Counted from the first letter of the stretch, positions 26,597 through 36,098 are shown. The stretch: DNA of 61,225 nucleotides from an uncultured Eubacteriales bacterium (GCA_934464585.1 CAKSJY010000010.1:1-61225); one strand, 5' to 3'. Made by a program: numbers and translations. Notes: generated from the sequence alone by a model not told the origin.

Positions 26597-27679
26597 TTAC
26601 TTTTTAGATTTAAATTTATTTTTATATATGAAATATCCCACGATTGGCAAAGTGATGGATGCGATTCCGAGTATGAATGCGGGCATATTATTGTCTTTTA
26701 AACTTAAATCGGATGATTCATTTGTTATGTTTTTAGTTATATAGTTTGGATTACTTGAACTGATAGTTTGTCCGGAATTTTTAGGAGAGCTTTTGGTTGA
26801 TGATGTCTTATTTGAGGTTGATGATTTTGAAGATGGGGAATTTTTAGAGGAACCGGATGTCTTGGATGATTTAGAGCTTGATGATGAGGTATCAGAATCT
26901 TTATCACTTCTTTTTACAGATATCACATATATCAATTTCGACTTTTTATCCGCTCCTGTTACGGTAACATTAATATTGGTAGTTGATCCGGCTTTTCCTA
27001 GAGTTTTTCTGTTTACTTTAACGGATGCGTTTTCGTCATTTGCTGAGGCAAAAACTTCTACTGAATTTACAGAGGCTGGAACTTCAGCGCTGTATTGCGT
27101 TATGAAAGGAGAAAATTCAGGTGAGATTTCAGCTTCAGATAATTCTAGTGATTTAAGTGTGCAGTCATAAACCGGATCCGGTGTGATGTTTATAGGTGTT
27201 GTAGATATAGAGTTTAGGCGTATTGGCTTAACGTCATCATTTGCCATACCATCAATTTCAGATGTGAATATACTTTCACCGAACTCAGCATTCTTCAATG
27301 CGTTAAATTTGATGTAAAACATAGGAGTATTGTTGTTTTGACTTAAAATGTAGGGACAATATGCAGATAAATAGATTATAGTGATTAAGTTGTCTTTTAT
27401 GTAATACCTGAATTGAGATTTTTCTGTATCAGGTCCCATTTCTAAGCCTTTACATTCTACTTTTGAGGTATCAAAGTAAAGTTTTAGTCTATATGCAGCA
27501 ATGTTTTGTGGTTCTGTATTCTTAAGAAAAACTTCATATGAGAATGATTCACCTCTGCGTATATCTGTATTGGTTGGATTTATTGAAACATCCAATGTTC
27601 CAGAGGCTGAGTAGACATTTATATTTATAAAAGAGAATGTTATTAAAATGAGTAGCAACGTACTTATGCGATATTTCAT
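26597..27679 (-). CDS. Surface protein: cohesin-like domain, cadherin-like beta-sandwich, Ser-rich stalk and membrane anchor
   Basis: A 360-residue exported protein. Order: signal peptide 1-24; a cohesin/Ig-like domain about 25-170 (SGTLDVSINPTNTDIRRGESFSYEV, AAYRLKLYFDTSKVEC); a cadherin-like beta-sandwich domain (PF12733 type) about 172-257 (CTLKSLELSEAEISPEF, ... IYVISVKRSD); a Ser/Lys-rich stalk about 258-330; a transmembrane helix about 332-352; a short basic tail (YKNKFKSKK). The cohesin resemblance is by eye; no dockerin partner is seen nearby. It may be a cell-wall-displayed adhesin or scaffold-like part. The start ATG 27679 follows AAGGAG. Confidence 0.75.
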   Translation of the reverse strand: MKYRISTLLLILITFSFININVYSASGTLDVSINPTNTDIRRGESFSYEVFLKNTEPQNIAAYRLKLYFDTSKVECKGLEMGPDTEKSQFRYYIKDNLITIIYLSAYCPYILSQNNNTPMFYIKFNALKNAEFGESIFTSEIDGMANDDVKPIRLNSISTTPINITPDPVYDCTLKSLELSEAEISPEFSPFITQYSAEVPASVNSVEVFASANDENASVKVNRKTLGKAGSTTNINVTVTGADKKSKLIYVISVKRSDKDSDTSSSSSKSSKTSGSSKNSPSSKSSTSNKTSSTKSSPKNSGQTISSSNPNYITKNITNESSDLSLKDNNMPAFILGIASITLPIVGYFIYKNKFKSKK

Positions 27680-27749
27680 GTTTTATCTCCTTAATAAATT
27701 TTTAAAAATATGTTATTATTAGATTAAGAATCAAGGAAAGGACATTTTT

Positions 27750-28562
27750 ATGGACATATATAACTTAGTAGATGAATTTTGGATATGGTCCAAGAAATTT
27801 ATAATGCATCTTGGATTTGCACTTTTAATATTATTTATAGGTTGGTGGCTTGCCAAGGTTTTAAGTAAATCTATAAGAAAAACTATGAGGCGTGCTAACG
27901 TAGATGAAGGGATAATCTCGTTTTTATATTCAATAATGATTGTGGCATTTAGAATCATAGTGGTAATAAGTGCTATTGCAAAGCTTGGAATTAATGTAAC
28001 ATCACTAGTTGCAGCACTGGGAGCTGCCGGTGTAACGATAGGACTTGCCTTGAAAGATAGTTTTTCGAATATTGCAAGTGGTATATTGATAATTATAAAT
28101 AAACCATTTAAAATAGGTGACTACTTAGAAACGAAGGATATTCAGGGTACGGTACTGAAAATTGAGATGCTTTTCACAACGTTAAAAACTTATGATAATA
28201 AAATTATAACTGTTCCGAATTCAAAGCTTACAAGTGATCATATGATTAATTATACATCTCAAAAGACAAGACGTTTAGATCTTTCATATTTAATTGGATA
28301 CAATGATAATATAGATAAAGCAAAGGAAGTAATAAGAAATATAATCTTATCAAACGATAAGGCTTTAAATTCACCTGAACCTGTCATAGCTGTTTCTGAG
28401 CATAAAGATAGCGGTATAGAAATTGTTGCAAAGGTATGGTGCAATAGTGGTGATTATTGGCCACTTTATTATGAAATGCAAGAAAAGGTGAAATCTGAGT
28501 TTGATACTAATAAGATATCTATACCATTTAATCAGGTTGATGTAAATATAAGGCAGGGTTAA
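27750..28562 (+). CDS. mscS: Small-conductance mechanosensitive channel (MscS)
   Basis: A 270-residue MscS-family channel that opens on membrane tension to release solutes on hypo-osmotic shock. Visible: three hydrophobic helices in the first 115 residues, with the pore-lining third helix LVAALGAAGVTIGLALKDSFSNIASGILII (Gly/Ala packing face), the beta domain FKIGDYLETKDIQGTVLKIEMLFTTLKTYDNKIITVPNSKL, and the C-terminal region ending IPFNQVDVNI. Its length is close to the E. coli MscS. Confidence 0.93.
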   Translation: MDIYNLVDEFWIWSKKFIMHLGFALLILFIGWWLAKVLSKSIRKTMRRANVDEGIISFLYSIMIVAFRIIVVISAIAKLGINVTSLVAALGAAGVTIGLALKDSFSNIASGILIIINKPFKIGDYLETKDIQGTVLKIEMLFTTLKTYDNKIITVPNSKLTSDHMINYTSQKTRRLDLSYLIGYNDNIDKAKEVIRNIILSNDKALNSPEPVIAVSEHKDSGIEIVAKVWCNSGDYWPLYYEMQEKVKSEFDTNKISIPFNQVDVNIRQG

Positions 28563-28647
28563 GTATAATCTTTTAGGTATATTGACCCTGTACGATTAAG
28601 TAAAAATATGGTATAATTAATATATAAAAATATGTGGTGGTGCTTAT

Positions 28648-29241
28648 ATGTCTTTTAAAGAATTTTCTTCAGATATCAGTTATGATATGCTCTATTCCAA
28701 AACAGATATAAAACTTTTAATTTGTTATATTCTTTCAAGTATTAAATCAGGTATTTCAAAAAATGACATTGTGCTGCTGTTGCAGGATAACAAGTTTGCA
28801 AGTTACTTTGACGCTATAGATGCTTTTAACGATTTGTGTGAAAATAACAATATAAAGCAGACAGATGATGATAAGGAATTATATACAGTCACAGATTCAG
28901 GAAAGATGATATCCGAACAATTAAAGGTATCATTGCCTGTTACAATAAGAGAAAAGGCTTTATCTGCTGCACTTAGTATACTTTCCAAAACCAAGCTAAA
29001 AAAGGAAAATAGTGTTGAAATAAAAAAGATAGAGCAAGGATACTCTGTAAATTGCAATATATCCGGTGGGAAAGTAAATTTGATGTCCTTTTCATTATAT
29101 GTTCCTGATTTAATGCAGGCAAATATGGTAAAAGAGAACTTTCAAAAGGATCCAGAGTCGATTTATCATGTAATGCTTGCATTGCTTACAAAAGACAAAG
29201 AGTTTGTAGTGGGTGCATTAAACAAAATAAAAGAAAAATAA
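28648..29241 (+). CDS. DUF4364 family protein (winged-helix-like)
   Basis: A 197-residue cytosolic protein resembling the DUF4364 family of clostridia. It starts with a predicted winged-helix region (KTDIKLLICYILSSIKSGISKNDIVLLLQ, residues 18-46, and YTVTDSGKMISEQL near 80). The C-terminal half is alpha/beta. DNA binding is plausible, but the target is unknown. Start ATG 28648 has GGTGGTG upstream. Confidence 0.7.
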   Translation: MSFKEFSSDISYDMLYSKTDIKLLICYILSSIKSGISKNDIVLLLQDNKFASYFDAIDAFNDLCENNNIKQTDDDKELYTVTDSGKMISEQLKVSLPVTIREKALSAALSILSKTKLKKENSVEIKKIEQGYSVNCNISGGKVNLMSFSLYVPDLMQANMVKENFQKDPESIYHVMLALLTKDKEFVVGALNKIKEK

Positions 29242-29375
29242 TAACAATTTTCTTCATATTAATATTCTACAATGCTTTTTAAAGTTTGTAAATAAAAAAA
29301 GAGGTGTTTATTAAGAAGCTAGGTATGTTCATATATTTAGCTGTGTGTATTAAAAATAGATATAGCGGGCATAAA

Positions 29376-29412
29376 GAGAAGCCTCTCTAATTATTAAGAG
29401 AGGCTTTTGAAT
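29376..29412. terminator. Bidirectional hairpin terminator between DUF4364 and Nudix genes
   Basis: AAGCCTCTCT (29379-29388) and AGAGAGGCTT (29397-29406) form a perfect 10-bp stem with an 8-nt loop; TTTTGAATTTTT follows on plus. Confidence 0.75.
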
Positions 29413-29425
29413 TTTTAAAATAATA

Positions 29426-29962
29426 TTAACCTAAATTAATTAATATTGGTTCATCAGGAATATTGCCGTTAATAATATCAGCTAAGTATTTAGGTAAAAC
29501 TATAGGGTAAATAATATCAGTATTTTCTTTTATTTGCTCAAGGGAAAACCATTGTAGTTTTTTGACGACAGGCTTTTCCTCATCAGTTAAGTTTTCTAAA
29601 GTTACTTCATTTTTTAGTGTTTTAGCTACAATGAATCGTTGATTTATGGTTGTCATTTCGCCGTTCATTTCAAGTTGTAATTTACCCTTCCATACAATCT
29701 TACCAAATTCAACGTCAGTACTATTAAGACCAGTTTCCTCAAATAATTCTCTTTTGGCAGCTTGTAGAGTAGTTTCTCTGTCCTCTATTTTTCCACCCAC
29801 CATTTGCCAAAACTTGCCTTTGTATGTACCATATTTCGACTTTATTGATTTGTCATCAGTAGATAATAGCAATACTTCGTTATTTGGATTTAATAATATA
29901 ATTTTAATACTATTTCTTATTGCCTCTATGATAATGCACCGCCTTTTTATAATATGGACCAA
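29426..29962 (-). CDS. Nudix hydrolase
   Basis: A 178-residue Nudix protein. The Nudix box is complete: GGKIEDRETTLQAAKRELFE and on through ETGL (near residues 66-89) matches G-x5-E-x7-REUxEExGU, whose Glu residues bind the divalent metal. The enzyme would hydrolyse a nucleoside diphosphate linked to X; substrate unknown. The reading frame from ATG 29962 lacks a clear ribosome site; AAGGCGG lies inside it before ATT-ATC-ATA codons, so the exact start is uncertain. It is divergent from the alpha/beta hydrolase gene 32 bp away. Confidence 0.88.
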   Translation of the reverse strand: MVHIIKRRCIIIEAIRNSIKIILLNPNNEVLLLSTDDKSIKSKYGTYKGKFWQMVGGKIEDRETTLQAAKRELFEETGLNSTDVEFGKIVWKGKLQLEMNGEMTTINQRFIVAKTLKNEVTLENLTDEEKPVVKKLQWFSLEQIKENTDIIYPIVLPKYLADIINGNIPDEPILINLG

Positions 29963-29994
29963 ACATTATACACTGTTAAAATGGAGATGTCAAT

Positions 29995-30894
29995 ATGTTT
30001 TCGATTAAAGATATAAAACTAAATTCTGAATTTGATAATTTAAATCTGGGTGTAACTATTGTCACACCTGAAAATGAACCAAAGGGTATTGTACAAATAT
30101 CCCATGGAATGTCTGAGCATCGTAAACGATACCTTGGATTTATGAAATTTTTAGCTCAAAATGGTTATGTTTCAATAATAAATGACCATAGAGGACATGG
30201 GGAAAGCATAGCTTCAGAAAATGATTTAGGATATTTCTATAAGAATGGTAATATAGGAATAGTAAGTGATATTCATCAGGTTAGAAATTATATAAAGGAT
30301 ATATACCCGAATTTACCTATTGTTTTGTTGGGACATAGTATGGGTTCAATAGTAGCAAGAGAATATATTAAAAAATATAACGATATAGATAAGCTTATAT
30401 TGTGTGGTATACCGACAGAAAATAATTCAGCGAAACTTGGATTAAAATTATGTGATGCTGTTAGCTTATTTCATGGAGGAAAATATAGGTGCGAATTTAT
30501 AAATAACCTAGTTTTAGGTGCATATAATAAGGGATTTAAAACAGAAAATGAGTGGATTTGTTCCGATAAAAGTGTGGTTAATGAATATAATAACGACAAA
30601 AATTGTGGATTTACATTTACATTAAACGGCTTTAAATGTTTGTTTAAAATGCTTATCGATGTTTATTCTCCGGAAGGGTGGAACAAGGGAAATTTAGATT
30701 TACCTATATTAATGCTTGCAGGGAAATCTGACCCTGTAATTATGACAGAACATGCCTTTTACAAAACTAAGGACTTTTTTAGATCCTTAGGATACAACAA
30801 TATATATAGTAAATTATATGACAATATGAGGCATGAAATTTTAAACGAGACAGAAAAGGATAAAGTGTATAACGATATTCTACGTTGGATATGA
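29995..30894 (+). CDS. Alpha/beta hydrolase, monoacylglycerol-lipase/lysophospholipase type
   Basis: A 299-residue serine hydrolase. Visible: the oxyanion region QISHGMSEHRKRY near residue 34, DHRGHGES, the nucleophile elbow GHSMGS (Ser near residue 115), the acid Asp in LMLAGKSDPVIM (near 246), and the His in NMRHEILNE (near 280). This is the Hydrolase_4/lysophospholipase subgroup; the substrate is not known. No signal peptide. The next gene (PncC) starts 10 bp later, so the two form an operon. Confidence 0.88.
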   Translation: MFSIKDIKLNSEFDNLNLGVTIVTPENEPKGIVQISHGMSEHRKRYLGFMKFLAQNGYVSIINDHRGHGESIASENDLGYFYKNGNIGIVSDIHQVRNYIKDIYPNLPIVLLGHSMGSIVAREYIKKYNDIDKLILCGIPTENNSAKLGLKLCDAVSLFHGGKYRCEFINNLVLGAYNKGFKTENEWICSDKSVVNEYNNDKNCGFTFTLNGFKCLFKMLIDVYSPEGWNKGNLDLPILMLAGKSDPVIMTEHAFYKTKDFFRSLGYNNIYSKLYDNMRHEILNETEKDKVYNDILRWI

Positions 30895-30904
30895 GGTACA
30901 AAGG

Positions 30905-31402
30905 ATGATAGACAATATTGATTTAGAGAATAACTTGGCTAGACAATTGATTAAAAAGCTATCAAAAGTAGGAAAAACAATTTCGGTGATGGAATCATGC
31001 ACCGGAGGTCAGATAGCAAGTGTTATAACAAATTCCGAAGGATCTTCGAATGTTTTTGAATTTGGTGCGGTTACTTATTCAAATGAATATAAAATTAAAT
31101 TAGGGGTTGACCCGTTAATTATAGAAAAATATACGGTATATAGTGTTGAAACGGCAAAAGAAATGAGCCTGAAAGTATCTAAATTTACAGGCTCTGATTA
31201 TGGAATTGGTGTAACCGGCAAGTTAAACCGTGAAGATAGTAGTAATCCATTTGGTGAAAACAATAAAGTATATTTAAGTGTATATGATAAAGGAAATGAA
31301 AAATTTTTTACAAAAGAAGTATATACACATTTTAATAGCAGACTTAAGAATAAACTCTATTTAACAAAAATAGCTTTAGATATGGTTTGTGACATTCTAT
31401 AA
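30905..31402 (+). CDS. pncC: CinA C-terminal family nicotinamide-nucleotide amidohydrolase (PncC)
   Basis: A 165-residue stand-alone CinA-C domain. PncC deamidates nicotinamide mononucleotide to nicotinate mononucleotide in NAD recycling. Visible: the ESCTGGQIAS motif near residue 28 and the ITNSEGSSNVFEFGAVTYSNEYKIKLGV stretch; the region expected to read TGxAGP is changed to GVTGKLNRED here, so activity is less certain than the fold. It starts 10 bp after the hydrolase gene and ends 1 bp from the convergent tmcAL gene. Confidence 0.8.
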   Translation: MIDNIDLENNLARQLIKKLSKVGKTISVMESCTGGQIASVITNSEGSSNVFEFGAVTYSNEYKIKLGVDPLIIEKYTVYSVETAKEMSLKVSKFTGSDYGIGVTGKLNREDSSNPFGENNKVYLSVYDKGNEKFFTKEVYTHFNSRLKNKLYLTKIALDMVCDIL

Positions 31403-31403
31403 A

Positions 31404-32600
31404 TTATGGAAGCTTAACTATTTTTCTTGTAAACTCATACCCGCATGGTAAAACTTTTGGTAAAGTAAGATTATAAACATCTGTTGCTCTTGCTTCACTT
31501 TCAAATATAGAATGCGCCATAATATTTAAATTTGATATATCAGATGATTTAGTTACTATTGGCAATGAACTTCTTTGTTTCGCAACTTTTAAAAGCTCTA
31601 AACCTTTAGAATTAAATCCTAATACTCTTACATACTGAGGATATAAACTTGTCACATTCTTATTAAAATCTAAAAACGCCGATAAAACTATTCTTCTTAT
31701 TCTAGACATTGCATATCTTTTAGACTTTATAGCGCGGTATAATTCATCTAATGATACGCAATTTAGTGCTGACTTATAGATTTTATTTTCAATACCCTCT
31801 GAAACATCAGCGATATTGTTAAGACATTGTTTTGAAAGTGTTCGGAGTTTATAGAGTATAGCCCTTTCAAGGTTATATATAGATGCAGGTGCCCTTTTAG
31901 CTGATATTTCTTCTACCATAATATTCATTATTTCAGGAGAAACAAATGACTGAAGATTATAATCTTTTTCAAGTATGCAGTTTCTTAATTGCATTGCAGA
32001 AAGGTAAGAATTGTGTGTGATTTTGCTGTCGTGTGAAGAACCGCTTCGTTTAATTGCTAGTGGATTTATTTTTGAATTTAATTTTCTTAATGCTTTTAAA
32101 TATTCTATTGCAAGAATATTATTAGGCGTAGATATTAATTTTGAGTAATTTTCTCCCAGCATACTTTCTACTGCTTTTGCACGAGCACTTGCAAAGCTTA
32201 TTCCGGACTTTAGATTTTCTTTTATTAGGGATTTTAATTTGTCTGAATTAAGAATATCTGAAAGTTTACATAAATCGTCAATAGACTCGTTTTCAGCACC
32301 AAAGCTTAAGGAATCGATAATTCCTAGTGAATTTGCAATATATACCGAGGAAAAAGCAAATAATTCAGCTGATGACATTGACCAAATACTTGGGAGCTCC
32401 AAAACTAAGTCTACTCCAGATGAAAGAGCCATTTTGGTGCGCGCTTCTTTTGAAAAAATTGCTGCCTCACCACGTTGCACAAAGCTTCCACTCATAATAG
32501 ATACTATATGAGTTGCACCTAGCTTTTTGGTTTCGTTTATATGATAAATATGCCCATTATGCATAGGGTTATATTCGCAGACTATTGCAGAGGTATGCAT
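31404..32600 (-). CDS. tmcAL: tRNA(Met) cytidine acetate ligase TmcAL (YlbM family)
   Basis: A 398-residue nucleotidyltransferase-fold enzyme. TmcAL makes N4-acetylcytidine at the wobble base of elongator tRNA-Met from acetate and ATP through acetyl-AMP. Visible: the HIGH-like box in VCEYNPMHNGHIYHI (residues 6-20), IVSIMSGSFVQRGEAAIFSKEARTKMALSSGVDLVLELP, SFGAENES, and the YLSAMQLRNCI-type substrate region. The start is ATG 32600 preceded by AAGGAG; eight upstream codons are rejected. It is divergent from acetate kinase, sharing a 141-bp control region. Confidence 0.92.
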   Translation of the reverse strand: MHTSAIVCEYNPMHNGHIYHINETKKLGATHIVSIMSGSFVQRGEAAIFSKEARTKMALSSGVDLVLELPSIWSMSSAELFAFSSVYIANSLGIIDSLSFGAENESIDDLCKLSDILNSDKLKSLIKENLKSGISFASARAKAVESMLGENYSKLISTPNNILAIEYLKALRKLNSKINPLAIKRSGSSHDSKITHNSYLSAMQLRNCILEKDYNLQSFVSPEIMNIMVEEISAKRAPASIYNLERAILYKLRTLSKQCLNNIADVSEGIENKIYKSALNCVSLDELYRAIKSKRYAMSRIRRIVLSAFLDFNKNVTSLYPQYVRVLGFNSKGLELLKVAKQRSSLPIVTKSSDISNLNIMAHSIFESEARATDVYNLTLPKVLPCGYEFTRKIVKLP

Positions 32601-32631
32601 TATAATACTCCTTATTAAATACATTAACGTA

Positions 32632-32650
32632 AAGTAAAGTATATTTACTT
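32632..32650. promoter_or_regulatory. 19-bp palindrome in the tmcAL-ackA control region
   Basis: AAGTAAAGTATATTTACTT: perfect 7-bp arms and a 5-bp centre. It overlaps the upstream edge of the predicted ackA -35 box, the position of an operator or activator site. Confidence 0.5.
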
Positions 32651-32677
32651 GAAAAAATTACAAAATTATACTATTAT
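32649..32677 (+). promoter_or_regulatory. Sigma-A-type promoter of ackA
   Basis: TTGAAA (32649-32654), 17 bp, TATTAT (32672-32677), about 65 bp before the ackA ATG. Confidence 0.65.
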
Positions 32678-32741
32678 ATGATACAGGATTCTATAATTGG
32701 TTGCAAGCGGAATTGACTTATATTTCTTAGGAGGATAAATT

Positions 32742-33956
32742 ATGAAAATTCTTGTTATTAACGCAGGAAGCTCATCACTAAAATACCAAATTATTGATAT
32801 GGAAAATGAAAGGGTATTAGCTAAGGGAAACTGCGAAAGAATAGGTATAGATGACGGAATCGTAAGCTATAAAACTTTTGACGGTAAGAAAAAAGAATAT
32901 AATGTAAACATGAAAAATCATACAGAGGCATTTATGCAGGTAAAAGACTTGCTTTTGGATGACGAAATAGGTGTAATTAAAGACTTAAACGAAATCTCTG
33001 CTATTGGACATAGGGTAGTCCAGGGAGGATCTATATTCAGTGAATCTGTTTTAATTGATGAAGATGTTATTAAAAAGATAGAAAGCCTTATTCCATTGGC
33101 GCCACTTCATAACGCAGCTCATGTTCAGGGAATAAGAGCCTGCTTTGAAGTTTTCGGAAAAGATGTACATGAAGTTGCGGTATTTGATACAGCGTTCCAT
33201 TCTACTATGCCTCAAAAAGCATTTATGTATACGGTACCATATGAATATTATGAAAAGTATAAAATCAGAAGATATGGTTTCCATGGTACATCTCACCGCT
33301 ATGTAAGCCAAAGAGTTGCCGAACTTATGGGAAAAGATTTAAAGGATTTAAAAGTTATAACTTGTCATTTGGGTAACGGTTCATCTATAACAGCTATTAA
33401 AGACGGAAAAGTAATAGATACAAGTATGGGACTTACACCGCTTGATGGCTTTATTATGGGAACAAGAACAGGAACCTTAGACCCATCTGTTGTAACATTT
33501 ATCGCGGAAAAAGAGCATATGACACCTTCTGAAATGAGCGATATGCTAAATAAAAAATCAGGTCTTTTGGGTATATCTGGTATTTCAAGTGACGATAGAG
33601 ATGTTACAGAGGCAGCGGAACATGGAAATAAAAGGGCCCTATTAGCTCATGAAATTTTGCAATATCAAGTTTTAAAGTTTATAGGTAGTTATGTTGCAGC
33701 TTTAGATGGTTGTGATGTTATAGTATTCACTGCAGGATTGGGAGAAAATCAACCTAGCCATCGTGCTAAAATATGTTCAGGATTATCTTATTTAGGTGTT
33801 GAGATAGATGAAAATTTAAATAATCAGATGATAAGAGGAAAAGAAGGAAGAATATCAACTGAAAACTCAAAGGTTGCTGTTTATGTAATCCCAACTAATG
33901 AGGAGATAGTTATTGCAAGAGATACATTAAGACTTTGCCAACAGTTAGGCAAATAA
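32742..33956 (+). CDS. ackA: Acetate kinase
   Basis: A 404-residue ASKHA-fold kinase that converts acetyl phosphate and ADP to acetate and ATP. Visible: KILVINAGSSSLKYQII at the N-terminus, FDTAFHSTMP, YGFHGTSHRYVS (near 181-192), CHLGNGSSITAI, MGTRTGTLDPSV and FTAGLGENQP. The ATG follows AGGAGG. A pta gene is not adjacent. With AdhE in the same window it completes an acetyl-CoA to acetate/ethanol end stage. Confidence 0.97.
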   Translation: MKILVINAGSSSLKYQIIDMENERVLAKGNCERIGIDDGIVSYKTFDGKKKEYNVNMKNHTEAFMQVKDLLLDDEIGVIKDLNEISAIGHRVVQGGSIFSESVLIDEDVIKKIESLIPLAPLHNAAHVQGIRACFEVFGKDVHEVAVFDTAFHSTMPQKAFMYTVPYEYYEKYKIRRYGFHGTSHRYVSQRVAELMGKDLKDLKVITCHLGNGSSITAIKDGKVIDTSMGLTPLDGFIMGTRTGTLDPSVVTFIAEKEHMTPSEMSDMLNKKSGLLGISGISSDDRDVTEAAEHGNKRALLAHEILQYQVLKFIGSYVAALDGCDVIVFTAGLGENQPSHRAKICSGLSYLGVEIDENLNNQMIRGKEGRISTENSKVAVYVIPTNEEIVIARDTLRLCQQLGK

Positions 33957-33991
33957 AATATAAACATATTATTTAGGTGGAGTGTAATTTA

Positions 33992-35071
33992 GTGTTTAAT
34001 AGATTAGAAGTAGTAGAACAGAAATTTGAAGAGATAAATAATCGTCTTTACGATCAAAATGTCGTTTCAGATCAGGAACAATATAAAAAGCTTATGAAGG
34101 AATTGAAAAACCTTACTCCCATAGTTGAAAAATATAGGGAATATAAAAAGGCTAAAAAAGCGGAACAAGATTCAAAACAAATGCTTTCAGAGGGTGGACT
34201 TGATAAGGAATTCAAGGAAATGGTTGAACTTGAACTTGATACCGCAAGAGAAGATATTCAAAGAATTTCGGATGAATTAAAAATATTGTTGCTTCCTAAA
34301 GATCCTAATGATGATAGGAACGTAATTATAGAAATTAGAGGGGGAGCAGGCGGCGAAGAAGCTGCATTGTTTTCCGGAGTACTTTTCCGTATGTATAGCA
34401 TGTATGCAGAAAGAAAAGGTTGGAAATCGGAAATTATAAATGCAAACGAAACAGAACTTGGCGGATATAAAGAAATCAGCTTTATGATAAGTGGTGAAGG
34501 TGCGTATTCAAGGCTTAAGTTTGAAAGTGGTGTACACAGAGTACAAAGAGTTCCGGAAACAGAAGCACAGGGAAGAATACATACTTCTACTGTTACAGTT
34601 GCTGTTTTACCTGAGGCAGATGATGTAGAAATAGATATAAATCCGGCCGATTTGCAAATAGATACCTATAGATCCGGAGGAGCAGGCGGACAACATGTTA
34701 ATAAAACCGAATCTGCAATAAGAATTACTCATATACCGACAGGTGTAGTCGTAGAGTGCCAAGACGAAAGAAGTCAGCATAAAAATAAAGATAAGGCTAT
34801 GAAGGTATTAAAATCACGTCTTTTAGAGGCAAAGCAAGCAGAACATGATTCTGAGGTCGCAGCTCAGCGTAGGGTTCAAGTTGGTTCCGGAGACCGTTCT
34901 GAAAGAATAAGAACCTACAACTATCCTCAAGGAAGACTTACAGATCATAGAATAGGCTTAACCTTATATCATCTTGAGGATAATCTTAACGGTAATATAG
35001 ACGAAATTATTGATGCACTAATCACTGCTGATAGAGCAGCTAAGTTAAACAGCAGTATGGAAGAAAAATAA
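33992..35071 (+). CDS. prfA: Peptide chain release factor 1
   Basis: A 359-residue release factor that ends translation at UAA and UAG. Visible: an N-terminal helical domain, the PxT-type stop-codon anticodon in RVPETEAQGRIHTS, and the catalytic GGQ in RSGGAGGQHVNKTESAIR (near 230). The start is GTG 33992, which gives an N-terminus (MFNRLEVVEQKFEEINNRL) that aligns with known RF1; GGTGGAG lies upstream. prmC, the GGQ methyltransferase often next to prfA, is not here; sua5 follows after 13 bp. Confidence 0.95.
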   Translation: MFNRLEVVEQKFEEINNRLYDQNVVSDQEQYKKLMKELKNLTPIVEKYREYKKAKKAEQDSKQMLSEGGLDKEFKEMVELELDTAREDIQRISDELKILLLPKDPNDDRNVIIEIRGGAGGEEAALFSGVLFRMYSMYAERKGWKSEIINANETELGGYKEISFMISGEGAYSRLKFESGVHRVQRVPETEAQGRIHTSTVTVAVLPEADDVEIDINPADLQIDTYRSGGAGGQHVNKTESAIRITHIPTGVVVECQDERSQHKNKDKAMKVLKSRLLEAKQAEHDSEVAAQRRVQVGSGDRSERIRTYNYPQGRLTDHRIGLTLYHLEDNLNGNIDEIIDALITADRAAKLNSSMEEK

Positions 35072-35084
35072 GTGGTGATAAACT

Positions 35085-36098
35085 GTGAAAACAAAAAGGT
35101 TAAATAAAGATCAGGTAAAACAAGCGGGAGAAATTTTAAGAAACGGTGGTTTGGTAGGAATACCAACCGAAACAGTATATGGACTTGCAGCAAATGCTTT
35201 AGACCGAGAAGCTGTTGCAAAGATATTTAAGGCAAAGGGTAGGCCGATGGATAACCCATTAATAGTCCATATAGCAGATATAACTCAATTGAATAATTTG
35301 GTATCATCATTTTCAAAAGAGGCTCAATTGTTGGCAGAGGCTTTTTGGCCGGGACCACTTACTATAATAATGCCGAAATCAGATGATATTTCAGATGAGG
35401 TTAGTGCGGGATTAGATACTGTAGCTGTGAGATACCCATCAAATGAGGTAGCAAGAAGTATAATTATGAGTGCAGGAGTACCACTTGCAGCACCATCTGC
35501 TAATTTGTCTGGGAGTCCGAGTCCAACATCTGCAGAGCATGTTTTAAATGATTTGGATGGTAGAATAGATGCTGTTGTAGATGGTGGAAGTTGCAAGGTA
35601 GGGCTTGAGTCTACAGTTATTACCGTTGCAACAAATCCTCCAAGGCTTTTGCGTCCGGGTGGGATTACATTGTCTCAACTAGAAAGCGTTTTGGGAAAAG
35701 TAGATGTTGACCCTGCAGTACTTGATAAGGTTCAACCGGATCAAAAAGTTAGTTCCCCGGGTATGAAGTATAAACATTATGCTCCAAAGGCAAAGGTTAT
35801 TTTGATAAAATCATCTCAAGATAAATATATTGAATATGTAAATAATAATTGTGACAAAACTGTTGCTGCACTATGCTATGATGAAGATATACCTTATATA
35901 AAGACAGAAGCTATATCATATGGTAAAGAGGACGATGAAAGCACACAGGCTCAAAATTTATTTTTAGCATTAAGAGAAATTGATAATAGAAAACAAATAA
36001 AAACTGTGTATGCAAGATGCCCTGATACAGAGGGAATAGGAATGGCGGTCTATAATAGACTCATACGTGCAGCCGGATTTGATATAATAACCTTATGA
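35085..36098 (+). CDS. sua5: L-threonylcarbamoyladenylate synthase (Sua5/TsaC with C-terminal domain)
   Basis: A 337-residue enzyme making the threonylcarbamoyl-AMP used for t6A in ANN-decoding tRNAs. The YrdC domain (about 1-205) shows NGGLVGIPTETVYGLAANA, KAKGRPMDNPLIVHI, FWPGPLTIIMPK and VPLAAPSANLSGSPSPTSAEHV; the Sua5 domain (about 235-335) follows the linker SSPGMKYKHYAPKA. The GTG at 35085 is used. The stop overlaps the coaE start as ATGA. Confidence 0.94.
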   Translation: MKTKRLNKDQVKQAGEILRNGGLVGIPTETVYGLAANALDREAVAKIFKAKGRPMDNPLIVHIADITQLNNLVSSFSKEAQLLAEAFWPGPLTIIMPKSDDISDEVSAGLDTVAVRYPSNEVARSIIMSAGVPLAAPSANLSGSPSPTSAEHVLNDLDGRIDAVVDGGSCKVGLESTVITVATNPPRLLRPGGITLSQLESVLGKVDVDPAVLDKVQPDQKVSSPGMKYKHYAPKAKVILIKSSQDKYIEYVNNNCDKTVAALCYDEDIPYIKTEAISYGKEDDESTQAQNLFLALREIDNRKQIKTVYARCPDTEGIGMAVYNRLIRAAGFDIITL

